Source: Cohnella baijiui
GTDB taxonomy: Bacteria > Bacillota > Bacilli > Paenibacillales > Paenibacillaceae
Direction of reading: 5' to 3'
NCBI RefSeq assembly: GCF_020731285.1
Contig: NZ_JAJFOW010000009.1
Location: forward strand, 124,001 to 188,000
DNA: 64,000 nucleotides
In this document: in pieces, positions 14,461 through 23,120 of the stretch
Position numbering within the stretch: the first letter of the stretch is position 1
Layout: each line of letters starts with the position of its first letter
The notes under the pieces: generated by a model
Database searches by the model: none
What the model was told of the DNA's origin: nothing
What the model saw: the letters and a program-made list of their open reading frames with translations, nothing else
Made by a program: the position numbers and the translations under genes

Positions 14461-15150
14461 GTGCCTCAACATCTGCTGCTCATCGAGGACGACGAATCGC
14501 TGCATCGCGGCATCGCCTTCACGCTTCAGCAGGAAGGCTTTGATGTGACCGGTGCATATAGCCTGGCCGAAGCCGAGCGCGCCGTTGCGAACCGCTCCTA
14601 CGACCTGATCGTGCTGGACGTCCAGCTGCCGGACGGCAGCGGATTCGACTTTTGCGCGCAGCTGCGCCGGAGCTCGGACACGCCCGTCGTCTTCCTGACG
14701 GCGAGCGACACCGAGATCGACGTCGTCCGCGGTCTCGATATCGGCGGCGACGATTATATTACGAAGCCCTTTCGTCTGCGGGAGTTCCTGTCGCGGATCC
14801 ATGCCGTGCTCCGGCGCCGCACGGCCGGCAAGCCGCAGGAGGAGGAGACCTCTCTGCAAGCGGGCGACCTGACTCTGTTGCCCGGGGAGATGCGGCTGCT
14901 CAAGCAGGACCGGGAGATCGCGCTTAGTATAACCGAGTTTCGTCTGTTATTCCTGCTCATGAGCCACCCCCGCGCCGTTTTGTCCAAGGACCAGATTCTT
15001 CAGCACCTGTGGCAGAACGGCGGGGACTACATCGACGACAATACGGTGGCCGTCAACATCCGCAGACTGCGGGAAAAAATCGAGGATCGTCCGGAGGATC
15101 CCCAGCGGATCGTGACGGTGCGGGGCGCGGGGTACCGATGGAACGCCTAG
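14461..15150 (+). CDS. OmpR/PhoB-family response regulator
   Basis: The 229-residue protein has a receiver domain (LLIEDDES, phospho-acceptor in LIVLDVQLPDGSG, FLTASD, and Lys in DDYITKPF). A winged-helix domain (ITEFRLLFLLMSHP, DDNTVAVNIRRLREKI, VRGAGYRW) follows. GTG 14461 lies nine bases after GGGAG; a TTG three codons upstream abuts the ribosome site. A TTGACA at 14405-14410 in AT-rich DNA is a possible -35 without a clear -10. It overlaps the sensor kinase gene and probably controls the ABC genes at 17721-20953. Confidence 0.93.
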   Translation: MPQHLLLIEDDESLHRGIAFTLQQEGFDVTGAYSLAEAERAVANRSYDLIVLDVQLPDGSGFDFCAQLRRSSDTPVVFLTASDTEIDVVRGLDIGGDDYITKPFRLREFLSRIHAVLRRRTAGKPQEEETSLQAGDLTLLPGEMRLLKQDREIALSITEFRLLFLLMSHPRAVLSKDQILQHLWQNGGDYIDDNTVAVNIRRLREKIEDRPEDPQRIVTVRGAGYRWNA

Positions 15151-16421
15151 ACGACGGTCGCCTCCCGGCTGGTCGGCTATGGCGCAGCGCGAGCGTGCGG
15201 AGGCTGGCCGCCGTGTTCCTCGCCGCGATCGCGGCGGCAGCGGTTCTCGTCGCCGCCTATACCGCATATTCCACGGCCAAGCTTAAGCAAGCCTGGCTGG
15301 CGCACGAAAGCGCCATCCTCGGCACGCTGGCCGAGTCGCATCCGGAGCTGGCGGCGGATTGGTTGAAGCAGGCGACTTCGAAGGAAACGTCGCCAGAGTC
15401 CGTAGCGCGCGGCCGGGAGCTCGCCGCCCAGTACGGCATGGACGAGCGTCTCGACGCGTCGCTCATCCCGGTCGTCACGGAGCAGCGGACGCGGACCTGG
15501 GTACTGCTCGGCGCCGGGACGGCCGCGCTCCTGGGGGCGCTCTTCTTGCTGCTGCTGAGGGGGGAGCGCCATCAGCTCGGCAATGTGCGCAAGCTCGCGC
15601 GCTCGCTCGAAGACGCGGTCAAGCTGGGGCGGCCGATGGACTTCCGCCTTTACGGAGAAGGAGAATTCGGCTTGCTGGCGCATGGCGTGCAGGAGCTCTC
15701 CACGCGGCTGCAGGAGACGATCGCCCAGCTCCATCGGGACAAAGCGTTCCTCAAAGACACGATCGCGGACATCTCTCACCAGCTCAAAACGCCGCTCGCC
15801 TCGCTCACGATCTATGTCGAGCTGCTTCAGGAGGGACGGCTCAGCGCCGACGAGGCCGCGGAATTCCTGCGGACGTGCAGCCGCGAGCTGGAGCGCATGG
15901 AGTGGCTCATCCTGACGCTGCTCAAGATCGCCCGCCTCGAAGCCGATACGCTGCCGATGCAGATGACGGACGCCCCGCTCGTCAAAACCGTGCAAATGGC
16001 CCGCGATTCGGCGCGCCGACTTGCGGAGGAGAAGGGCATCGAGATCGTCGCGGCCGAGCCGGCGGAGCCGATCTCTCTCCCCCACGATCCCCGGTGGCTC
16101 GCGGAGGCGATCGGCAATTTGCTCAAAAACGCAATCGAGCACAGCCCGCCGCACGGCCGGGTCACGATCGCCTGGGCGCGCACGCCGGTGTTCGTCCGGC
16201 TGCAGGTGTCGGACGAAGGGCGCGGGATCGAGGAGCGGCATCTGCCGCACATCTTCAAGAAGTTCTACCGCGCGTCCACCGGCGGCAGCGGCGTCGGCCT
16301 CGGCCTCCCGCTCGCCAAGACAATCGCCGAGCGCCACCACGGCATGCTGAATGCCGCCCGCAACGAAGCCGGCGGCTCCACCTTCACAATGACCTTGCCG
16401 CTGGGACATCTGCCGAAGTAA
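15138..16421 (+). CDS. Sensor histidine kinase
   Basis: The 427-residue kinase has helix 1 at about residues 22-45, an extracytoplasmic part of about 75 residues, and helix 2 near 118-140. A HAMP-like linker leads to the H-box DISHQLKTPLASL, the N-box GNLLKNAIEHSP, then DEGRGI and GVGLGLPL. ATG 15138 overlaps the regulator gene by 13 bases. The external loop is longer than in BceS-type kinases, so it may sense a ligand itself rather than only the transporter. Confidence 0.93.
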   Translation: MERLDDGRLPAGRLWRSASVRRLAAVFLAAIAAAAVLVAAYTAYSTAKLKQAWLAHESAILGTLAESHPELAADWLKQATSKETSPESVARGRELAAQYGMDERLDASLIPVVTEQRTRTWVLLGAGTAALLGALFLLLLRGERHQLGNVRKLARSLEDAVKLGRPMDFRLYGEGEFGLLAHGVQELSTRLQETIAQLHRDKAFLKDTIADISHQLKTPLASLTIYVELLQEGRLSADEAAEFLRTCSRELERMEWLILTLLKIARLEADTLPMQMTDAPLVKTVQMARDSARRLAEEKGIEIVAAEPAEPISLPHDPRWLAEAIGNLLKNAIEHSPPHGRVTIAWARTPVFVRLQVSDEGRGIEERHLPHIFKKFYRASTGGSGVGLGLPLAKTIAERHHGMLNAARNEAGGSTFTMTLPLGHLPK

Positions 16422-16433
16422 GGTGAAAGGGGA

Positions 16434-17558
16434 GTTGTGCGGTTTATCCGCATAACTCCCGGCGCTCGCGGCCTTGCGACCCGAGTTACTCGGTTTTTCC
16501 GCACATCTCCGGCCTCCCACCCCACTCCGGCACCTCGTTGTGCGCTTTTTCCACATAACTCCCGGCGCTCGCGGCCTTGCGACCCGAGTTATTCGGTTTT
16601 TCCGCACAATTCCGTCCTCCCACCCCACTCCGGCGCCCCGTTATGCGGTTTTTCCGCATAACTCCCGACACTCGCAGCCTGCGCGGCCCGAGTTATTCGG
16701 TTTTTCCGCACATCTCCGGCCCTCCACCCCACTCCGGTGCCCCGTTGTGCGGTTTTTCCGCATAACTCCCGACACTCGCAGCCTGCGCGGCCCGAGTTAT
16801 GCGGTTTTTCCGCACATCTCCGGCCCTCCACCCCACTTCGGAGTCCAGTTGTGCGGTTTTTCCGCATAACTCCCGATGCTCGCAGCCCGCGCGGCCCGAG
16901 TTATTCGGTTTTTCCGCACATCTCCGGCCTCCCACCCCACTCCGAAGTCCCGTTGTGCGGTTTTTCCGCATAACGCCCGATGCTCGCAGCCCCGGCGGCC
17001 CGAGTTATTCGGTTTTTCCGCACATCTCCGGCCTCCCACCTTACTCAGGTGCCCCGTTGTGCGGTTTTTCCGCATAACGCCCGATGCTCGCAGCCCCTGC
17101 GACCCGAGTTATTCGGTTTTTCCGCACATCTCCAGCCTCCCACCCCACTTCGGAGTCCCGTTGTGCGGTTTTTCCGCATAACGCCCGATGCTCGCAGCCC
17201 CTGCGACCCGAGTTACTCGGTTTTTCCGCACATCTTTGGCCCTCCACCCCACTCCGGTGCCCAGTTATACGGTTTTTCCGCATAACTCCCGGCGCTCGCG
17301 GCCATCGCGGCCCGAGTTATTCGGTTTTTCCGCACATCTTTGGCCCTCCACCCCACTCCGGTGCCCAGTTATACGGTTTTTCCGCATAACTCCCGACACT
17401 CGCAGCCTGCGCGGCCCGAGTTATTCGGTTTTTCCGCACATCTCCGGCCCTCCACCCCACTCCGGCGCCCCGTTGTGCGGTTTTTCCGCATAACTCCCGA
17501 CACTCGCAGCCCCTGCGACCCGAGTTACTCGGTTTTTCCGCACATCTCCGGCCCTCCC
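16434..17558. repeat. Tandem array, about 104-bp unit, nearly 11 copies
   Basis: About ten and a half copies of a roughly 104-bp unit run without interruption between the kinase and ABC genes. Each unit holds two half-units of about 52 bp, both containing GGTTTTTCCGCA. In the best copies GTTATGCGG and CCGCATAAC would form a stem around TTTTT. Copies differ by scattered substitutions, mainly at the GACACTCGCAG/GGCGCTCGCGG and ACTCCGGTGCC/ACTTCGGAGTC positions. Both strands are open in several frames only because stop codons are absent from the unit. No ribosome site is seen, so I do not call protein here. Confidence 0.95.
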
Positions 17559-17619
17559 GCATCGCCACACAGCACCCATGCACCAACGTTATCCTTCCCC
17601 CACCGACACTTTCGTCCTT

Positions 17620-17674
17620 CCTTACAACTCTGTAAGGTTGCACACCTCGCGCTGTAAGGTCCGAAAGATATACT
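17620..17674 (+). promoter_or_regulatory. BceR-like operator and promoter of the ABC genes
   Basis: CCTTACA-ACTC-TGTAAGG (17620-17637) is a perfect palindrome containing TTACA-N4-TGTAA, the form known for BceR-type regulators. A further TGTAAGG half-site starts 22 bases downstream (17653-17659). TATACT (17669-17674) is a good -10 with no recognisable -35, as expected of an activated promoter. Confidence 0.7.
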
Positions 17675-17720
17675 GACTACATGATCAGTTCGTCACGATA
17701 GAAAGGATGAATGCAACACC

Positions 17721-18410
17721 ATGAACGTTATCGAAGCCGCAGGCCTCACCAAGCGCTACGGCAAAGAAAGCACGCTCGTCGAAGCGCTGAAGGACGTCTC
17801 CTTCTCCATCCCCCAAGGGGAATTCGTCGCGATCGTTGGGGCGAGCGGCTCCGGCAAAAGCACGCTGCTCCACCTGCTCGGCGGATTGGATAAACCCTCG
17901 AGCGGCGTCGTCCGCATCGACGGCGAAGACCTTTACGCGCTGAAGGAGAAGGAACGCGCGGTGTTCCGCCGCCGCAAGATCGGCTTCATTTTCCAAGCCT
18001 ATAATCTCATTCCCGTCCTGAACGTCGAGGAGAACATCATGCTCCCGCTTCTGCTCGACCACCGTCAGCCGGACAAGGACTATATTCGCGAGCTCATCCA
18101 CACCCTCGGTCTCGAGCAGCGCCGCAAGCATCTGCCCTCCGAGCTGTCCGGCGGCCAGCAGCAGCGCGTCGCGATCGGGCGGGCGCTCGCTTACCGGCCC
18201 GCGATCGTCCTCGCCGACGAGCCGACCGGCAATCTAGACAGCGCCAACGGCCGGGAAGTGCTTGAGCTGCTGAAGCTGTCCGTCCGCCAGTTCCACCAGA
18301 CCGTCGTCGTCATCTCCCACGACCTGAACGTCGCGGCCGAAGCCGATCGCGTCATCCGCATGCAGGACGGCAAACTCGTCAGCGACACCCGCGGAGGGAT
18401 CGCGCAATGA
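17721..18410 (+). CDS. ABC transporter ATPase (LolD/MacB/BceA class)
   Basis: The 229-residue ATPase has Walker A GASGSGKST (about 40-48), Q-loop FIFQAYNLIPVLNVEEN, signature LSGGQQQRVAIGRAL, Walker B VLADEPTGNLDS and switch His in ISHDLN. The AYNLIPVLNVEENI and GNLDS wording places it with MacB/LolD/BceA ATPases, which drive FtsX-type permeases in peptide-antibiotic resistance or lipoprotein export. ATG 17721 follows AAAGGATG. It overlaps the permease gene by four bases. Confidence 0.93.
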   Translation: MNVIEAAGLTKRYGKESTLVEALKDVSFSIPQGEFVAIVGASGSGKSTLLHLLGGLDKPSSGVVRIDGEDLYALKEKERAVFRRRKIGFIFQAYNLIPVLNVEENIMLPLLLDHRQPDKDYIRELIHTLGLEQRRKHLPSELSGGQQQRVAIGRALAYRPAIVLADEPTGNLDSANGREVLELLKLSVRQFHQTVVVISHDLNVAAEADRVIRMQDGKLVSDTRGGIAQ

Positions 18411-20953
18411 ACGGCTACGGCGCACTGGCGGGCAGATATCTCAAACAGCAGCGCAGAAGAACGGTCCTGACCATCGTCGGCATCATCCTGTCGGTCGCGC
18501 TCATCAGCGCGCTCGGCACGATGGGGCAGAGCATGAAGGACAATATGGTCACGCAGACGATTTACGATACGGGTGCATATCATATCGGCTACGGGAAAGC
18601 GACGCCCAAGCTGTACGAGAAGCTGAGCGGCAACGTTCTTTTGGACGAAGTCGCGGCTTACCGGCAAGGGCCTACGACCGAAGTCCGGAACGGCTTCAAG
18701 GTCCAACTGGTCGAATCGACCAAGAACGGCTTCGACCTCTCTCCGATCCATCTGCAGGAAGGCCGTCTCCCGCAGACGCCCGACGAAGTCGTCTTCGAAG
18801 AGTGGGTGCTGCAAAATCTCGCAGGCCAACCGGCCTTGGGCGACACGGCGGAGTTCGTTAAGCCGAATGGCGACAAGCACGCGTACAAAATCGTCGGTAT
18901 TTTGAAAAACCAACGGTTTTCGAAAGAGGACGGCAAAACCAATGCCTTCACCTTCATGGCGGACCCGGGGGCTCCAACCGATGCCACGCTTGTGGTTATG
19001 GCTACGTTCAAGAAAGGCGTCGACATCAGCAAGCATTTATCCGAATTCCGCGACTTGGACAAGGAAACGTTCACCACGAATGCCCGGCTGCTGGCGCTGA
19101 TGGGCGAATCCGCGGACGACAGCTTGAATAAAGCGTTGATTGTCATTTTCGGCATCCTTATCGCGCTCGTCGTGCTGTCGACCGTCGCGGTGATCTACAA
19201 TGCGTTCCATATCGCGGTGCTGGAGCGGATGCGCCAATTCGGACTACTGCGCACCATCGGCGCGACGCCGAACCAGATTCGCAAGCTCGTGTTCCGCGAA
19301 GCGGCCGTGCTGGCGGCGATCGGCATTCCGATCGGGCTCGTGGTCGGGTACGGCGCGCTGTGGCTCGTGCTCTGGGGCATGACGTCCGCCGGCTTCCGCA
19401 TTCTGTCGCTCGATCAGTTCCATCTGCAGTTTCACGCCTGGATCATGATCGGCAGCATCGGCGTCGGTTTGCTCGCCGTGTTCCTGGCCTCATGGCTGCC
19501 GGCGAGGAAGGCAAGCCGCGTATCCCCCGTAGACGCCGTCAAAGGCGCGGGCAGCATCGTACGGGAAACCTACAAGCGCGTACGCATCCCGTCGCTGCTG
19601 AACATCGTTGGCGTGGAAGGCAACATGGCTTCGAAAAACATTCGCCGCAACCGCTCGAAATTCCGGATCACGGCCTTCTCCATCGTCGTGAGCGTCATGC
19701 TCTTCATCGTGTTCCATTATTTCATGCAGGAGAGTATGAACCTCACCCTGGATAACAGCGAGGACAACCAGGTAGCGTTTCGAATTTCGCAGTCCATTAA
19801 CAAATATGACGAGAACGGCAACCCGATCGGCCTGAAGGATGTCGTGTCCGAAGAGACGATCCGCTCGATCGCGGATACGCCCGGCGTCAAAGCCGTTTAT
19901 CGGAAATATTACATGCCGAACCCGGCCGTCATTGTGCCTAACGACAAGGTGGATCCGACCTACACCGACTTGATGGGGGAGATTTTCGAGCACCGGGACT
20001 TCGAAGGCAAGGCGTCCCAGCTCATCTATTCGAATCTGGTTCTGTACGACGACGCGCGGTTTAAGGAAGCGGAAAAGTACCTCATCGCGGGTACGGCCGA
20101 TCCGAAAAAGCTCGCGAAGGACAATGCCGTCCTGATCGTGCAGAACGTCAAGCCGATGGTTCATGCCAAGAAAAAGAAAATTGAAATGCCGATCACCCGG
20201 CTCCAAGTGGGCGACACGCTCAACCTCCTGATGAGCAATGAGTTCGATCCCAAAAACGTGAAGCAGGTGAAGGTAGGCGGCATCCTTTCGCAGTCCCCCT
20301 TTTCTCCGACGCTGCAAGAGACGCAGCTCGCGGTCTTCGGCGCGAAGCCGACGATTGTCAAGCTGCTGGAGGGAACGGACGAAACGTTCGTGTCGTACGG
20401 CACGACGCTTATGGGCTTGGACGTGGCCGTAGAAGACGGCGCTTCGTACGATCCGATCCGTCTGACGCTGAACAATATCGTGGCCCAAAAACCGAATGCG
20501 CAGCTGTACGATATCGCGCAGACGCAAAAAGAAAACCGGCAGTTCAACCTGCAGATGCAGATTTTCGTCTACGGCTTCCTTGTCGTGATCATCTTGATCG
20601 GCAGCTTGAACATCATCAACACCGTGCAGACGAACTTGCTCCTGCGCCGCAGGGAGCTTGGACTTCTCCAGGCCGTCGGCATGACGATGGGACAGCTGCG
20701 CCGTATGGCGACGCTCGAGGGCATTTGGTACGGCGTGATCGGGAGCTTCTGGGGACTGATTCTCGGCACGGGTCTCAGCTACCTCCTGTACCTGCAGCTG
20801 AACGGCATGCAAGGGATGCCTTTCCGGTTCCCGTGGGTAGGCGCCATCCTCTCGTGCGGATTCGCCCTCGCCGTCGGTCTGCTGTCGGTCCAAGGGCCGC
20901 TGCGCCGGATGAAGAAGGCGAACCTGATCGAGGAGCTGCGCGAAGAGGTCTAG
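18407..20953 (+). CDS. FtsX-family ABC permease
   Basis: The 848-residue permease has a first helix near residue 20-40 (TVLTIVGIILSVALISAL), a large extracytoplasmic region, then three helices (about 245-370) forming FtsX domain 1. A second long outer region (about 430-700) and a C-terminal FtsX domain (FVYGFLVVIILIGSLNIINTV onward) follow. Two halves of this kind occur in antibiotic-peptide and MacB-like exporters. It lacks the exact ten-helix BceB outline, so the substrate is open. It ends in LIEELREEV close to a hairpin terminator. Confidence 0.9.
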   Translation: MNGYGALAGRYLKQQRRRTVLTIVGIILSVALISALGTMGQSMKDNMVTQTIYDTGAYHIGYGKATPKLYEKLSGNVLLDEVAAYRQGPTTEVRNGFKVQLVESTKNGFDLSPIHLQEGRLPQTPDEVVFEEWVLQNLAGQPALGDTAEFVKPNGDKHAYKIVGILKNQRFSKEDGKTNAFTFMADPGAPTDATLVVMATFKKGVDISKHLSEFRDLDKETFTTNARLLALMGESADDSLNKALIVIFGILIALVVLSTVAVIYNAFHIAVLERMRQFGLLRTIGATPNQIRKLVFREAAVLAAIGIPIGLVVGYGALWLVLWGMTSAGFRILSLDQFHLQFHAWIMIGSIGVGLLAVFLASWLPARKASRVSPVDAVKGAGSIVRETYKRVRIPSLLNIVGVEGNMASKNIRRNRSKFRITAFSIVVSVMLFIVFHYFMQESMNLTLDNSEDNQVAFRISQSINKYDENGNPIGLKDVVSEETIRSIADTPGVKAVYRKYYMPNPAVIVPNDKVDPTYTDLMGEIFEHRDFEGKASQLIYSNLVLYDDARFKEAEKYLIAGTADPKKLAKDNAVLIVQNVKPMVHAKKKKIEMPITRLQVGDTLNLLMSNEFDPKNVKQVKVGGILSQSPFSPTLQETQLAVFGAKPTIVKLLEGTDETFVSYGTTLMGLDVAVEDGASYDPIRLTLNNIVAQKPNAQLYDIAQTQKENRQFNLQMQIFVYGFLVVIILIGSLNIINTVQTNLLLRRRELGLLQAVGMTMGQLRRMATLEGIWYGVIGSFWGLILGTGLSYLLYLQLNGMQGMPFRFPWVGAILSCGFALAVGLLSVQGPLRRMKKANLIEELREEV

Positions 20954-20978
20954 CGTGGTGGTTGTGCGCAAGAAACAA

Positions 20979-21019
20979 AAAGAGGGACCCGGCCGGCGAC
21001 GGCTTAGGTCCCTTTCTTT
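20979..21019. terminator. Terminator hairpin, member of a repeated pair
   Basis: GGGACC (20984-20989) pairs with GGTCCC (21007-21012), extended by A/T pairs; GCC/GGC closes an inner helix. The core GACCCGGCCGGCGACGGCT occurs again at 21788-21806. It separates the permease gene from the convergent mazF-like gene. Confidence 0.65.
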
Positions 21020-21023
21020 GCAT

Positions 21024-21359
21024 TTATGCCAGAATAGAACGGACATTTCGGATCACGCTTTTGAAAAAATCCGAGTCATCGGAAACGTTCCCCACGACCT
21101 TGATCTTTCGTTTCCGCACGTCCAAGCTTTTGAATTGATCCGTCAGAACAACACCCGTAAACGCCAGTCCTTCCGGAATCGGAACTTCAAACGCATAATC
21201 TTTCGATTGATTCGTAATGGGACATACGACCGCGAAGCCGGTCAACTCATTAAATTCGCCATCGGACAGTACGATGGCGGGACGGCGACCCGCCTGCTCT
21301 CGCCCAGCTTGCGGATCGAAGTCCAACCAGATAAGGTCGCCGCGTACCGGAATGGTCAA
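21024..21359 (-). CDS. MazF/PemK-family toxin (endoribonuclease)
   Basis: The 111-residue protein has the MazF pattern: RGDLIWLDFDPQAGREQAGRRPAIVLS at the start (RG-D motif, Gly-His replaced by Glu-Gln), VVCPITNQ in the middle and VLTDQFKSLDVRKR near the end. Family members cut mRNA at short motifs. The start overlaps the antitoxin stop as ATGA, giving the usual antitoxin-first order. Whether it is active cannot be judged from sequence alone. Confidence 0.88.
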   Translation of the reverse strand: MTIPVRGDLIWLDFDPQAGREQAGRRPAIVLSDGEFNELTGFAVVCPITNQSKDYAFEVPIPEGLAFTGVVLTDQFKSLDVRKRKIKVVGNVSDDSDFFKSVIRNVRSILA

Positions 21360-21622
21360 ATGAGCTCGTCTCCTTCAATCCCCAAGTCGATTTCTTCATG
21401 CCGTCCTGCATCCGACTTCACCTTAGAGAGCAATGATTTCAAATGTGAACGCAATTCTTCGTTTGACTCGGGCAAACTCAGCGGGCGCAACAAAATATGA
21501 TTTTCCGGGGTAAGTACCGCCTCCAGCTCCGCCCCCTCGACCAGATTCATTCGCTTCAAAAATTGATTGGGAATCCGAACGCCGCTGCTGTTTCCCCATC
21601 GGCTAAGCGTTACCTTCGTCAT
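21356..21622 (-). CDS. AbrB/MazE-family antitoxin
   Basis: This 88-residue protein begins MTKVTLSRWGNSSGVRIP, the swapped-hairpin DNA-binding fold of MazE/AbrB antitoxins. An acidic C-terminal half (EEIDLGIEGDEL) would wrap the toxin. ATG 21622 fits the domain start; a longer open frame would add 11 residues without support. A palindrome overlapping the -35 (21679-21697) is the natural site for autorepression. Confidence 0.88.
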   Translation of the reverse strand: MTKVTLSRWGNSSGVRIPNQFLKRMNLVEGAELEAVLTPENHILLRPLSLPESNEELRSHLKSLLSKVKSDAGRHEEIDLGIEGDELI

Positions 21623-21654
21623 CAGGACCGTGTCCTTTCCCGTATGTTGACTCA

Positions 21655-21697
21655 ATTATATCGCATCCTTCCCACCCTGTATATCTATATGATATAC
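21655..21697 (-). promoter_or_regulatory. Promoter and palindromic operator of the mazEF-like pair
   Basis: On the minus strand, TATACA (21683-21678) and TATAAT (21660-21655) are 17 bases apart. GTATATC-N5-GATATAC (21679-21697), a perfect 7-bp inverted repeat, covers the -35 box and suits binding by the antitoxin. Confidence 0.75.
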
Positions 21698-21783
21698 ATG
21701 AATCAGAAACATGATACGATTCATCTGCCTATACGCCTTTACTCCCACGCTACAAGAGCGCATGACGATTAATTCACATGCGA

Positions 21784-21816
21784 AAGAGACCCGGCCGGCG
21801 ACGGCTCGGGTCCCTT
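21784..21816 (-). terminator. Terminator of the LacI-family gene
   Basis: On the minus strand GGGACCCG pairs with CGGGTCTC around a GC-rich loop, followed by TTTC. The loop shares the core GACCCGGCCGGCGACGGCT with the hairpin at 20979-21019. Confidence 0.6.
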
Positions 21817-21820
21817 TGCA

Positions 21821-22834
21821 TTATTCTGCCGGCCCGGCCGGAGCGCACGTCTCGCGCACGATCAGCTCGGTCGGGAGGATGATCTCGGGCGAAGGACAGT
21901 CCGGATCGACGACGAGGCGGTCCAGCATCTCGATGGCGGTGCGGCCGATGGCGCGCATGTCTTGGCGCACGGTCGTCAGGGCGGGACGAACGTTGCCGGC
22001 CGCCTCGATGTCGTCGAAGCCGATGATCGAGATGTCGTCCGGTACAGACAGTCCGGCTTCACGGATCGCATCGATCGCGCCGAAGGCGCTCCTGTCCGAG
22101 CAGCAGACCACCGCCGTCGGCCGCTCCGGCAGCGCGAGCAGCCGACGCATGGCGGCGTATCCGCTCTCCCGGCTGAAGTCCCCCTCGGCGATGTAGTCGG
22201 GCCGGTATGGCAGCCTGCGATCGGCCAGGCCTTGGCGGAAGCCGGCCAAGCGGCGTTCGCCGGTATACGAGCCGGGAATGCCCGTGATGAAAGCGATGCG
22301 GCGGTGCCGCAGACCGTCCAAGTAGGCGACCGCCTGCTCGATCGCGGCGGCATTGTCGGACGAGATATAGCCGGCCCGGGGGCCCGTCCGGTCCAGGTCG
22401 ATGAACATCGCGGGAATGCCGGCGTCCACCAGCTCGTCCATGTTCAGCTGGTCGTGCTGGAAGCCGAAGACGAGCACGCCCTCCACATTGCGGCTTAGGC
22501 AGTGCTGGACGAAGTTGTAGTCCGGATGGGCGGAGAGCTGCGACAGGTAGATAAGGTCGTAGCCTCTGGCTTGCAGCGCTTCGTCGATCCCGCCGAGCAG
22601 GCTGACGAAGAACGGGTGCGCGATCCCCGTCGTGAGGAACACGCCGAGCGTCATCGAGCGCCGCCCGACGAGCGCCCGCGCGGCCGTATTCGGCCGGAAT
22701 TGCATGTCGGCCACGATCCGCAGCACGTTCTCCCGCGTCGCCTTGCTGACCGTCGTATAGCCGTTGAGCACCTTGGATACCGTCGCCACGGATACGCCGG
22801 CGGCCTTGGCGATGTCGCGTATGGTTGCTGCCAT
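21821..22834 (-). CDS. LacI-family transcriptional regulator
   Basis: The 337-residue protein starts MAATIRDIAKAAGVSVATVSKVLNG, the LacI helix-turn-helix and hinge. A periplasmic-binding-type effector domain follows (TLGVFLTTGIAHPFFVSLLGGIDEAL, DDISIIGFDD, PALTTVRQDM). It is likely a sugar-responsive repressor. The start is ATG 22834; the open frame upstream runs through the tRNA gene and is not coding. No transport operon adjoins it, so its targets are unknown. Confidence 0.92.
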   Translation of the reverse strand: MAATIRDIAKAAGVSVATVSKVLNGYTTVSKATRENVLRIVADMQFRPNTAARALVGRRSMTLGVFLTTGIAHPFFVSLLGGIDEALQARGYDLIYLSQLSAHPDYNFVQHCLSRNVEGVLVFGFQHDQLNMDELVDAGIPAMFIDLDRTGPRAGYISSDNAAAIEQAVAYLDGLRHRRIAFITGIPGSYTGERRLAGFRQGLADRRLPYRPDYIAEGDFSRESGYAAMRRLLALPERPTAVVCCSDRSAFGAIDAIREAGLSVPDDISIIGFDDIEAAGNVRPALTTVRQDMRAIGRTAIEMLDRLVVDPDCPSPEIILPTELIVRETCAPAGPAE

Positions 22835-22978
22835 GAATCGATCCGTCCCCGCTCTGCTCGAAAGTCTGACTTGCTCCAGATGTCTCCTAAGATACCCTGA
22901 TTTGGAGGGCTTTGCAATCGCCCGGCCGGCCTCCGGCGGGAGGCGGCCCTGCTGCTTTTCGCCGACCGCAAATGGTGG

Positions 22979-22984
22979 TATAAT
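22979..22984 (+). promoter_or_regulatory. -10 element for tRNA-Arg
   Basis: Perfect TATAAT ends 11 bases before the tRNA. A CTTTTC about 18 bases upstream is a poor -35; the same pair occurs before tRNA-Pro at 62845-62850. Confidence 0.5.
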
Positions 22985-22995
22985 AAACTTCACGC

Positions 22996-23072
22996 GCGCC
23001 CGTAGCTCAGCAGGATAGAGCAACAGTTTCCTAAACTGCAGGTCGTACGTTCGAATCGTATCGGGCGCGCCA
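22996..23072 (+). tRNA. tRNA-Arg(CCT)
   Basis: The cloverleaf is complete: acceptor GCGCCCG/CGGGCGC, D arm GCTC/GAGC, anticodon loop TTCCTAA with anticodon CCT, and T arm with GTTCGAATC. The encoded CCA lies at 23070-23072. It decodes AGG. Confidence 0.97.
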
Positions 23073-23086
23073 GTTATTAAATGCAC

Positions 23087-23120
23087 AGAACCCTCTCTTG
23101 GCGGGGTTCTTTTTGTTTTT
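23087..23120 (+). terminator. Terminator after tRNA-Arg
   Basis: AGAACCC (23087-23093) pairs with GGGTTCT (23104-23110), followed by TTTTGTTTTT. The space from here to 23341 is AT-rich with no gene; TTAGAA and TAGAAT near 23270-23300 may serve the ROK gene. Confidence 0.85.

Noticed and set aside
16434..17558. Repeat-containing proteins (open frames with VRFFRITPD- or MRKNRTTG-like repeats on both strands)
   Set aside because: The frames are open on both strands because the repeat unit lacks stop codons, none has a ribosome site, and the unit length shifts frame each copy.
16434..17558. CRISPR array
   Set aside because: The whole 104-bp unit is repeated; there are no unique spacers and no cas genes in the window.
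21497..21772. Plus-strand ORF across the mazEF promoter
   Set aside because: It is antisense to the antitoxin gene, covers the promoter palindrome and has no ribosome site.
22835..23086. N-terminal extension of the LacI-family regulator
   Set aside because: The extension reads antisense through the tRNA-Arg gene; the HTH starts normally at ATG 22834.
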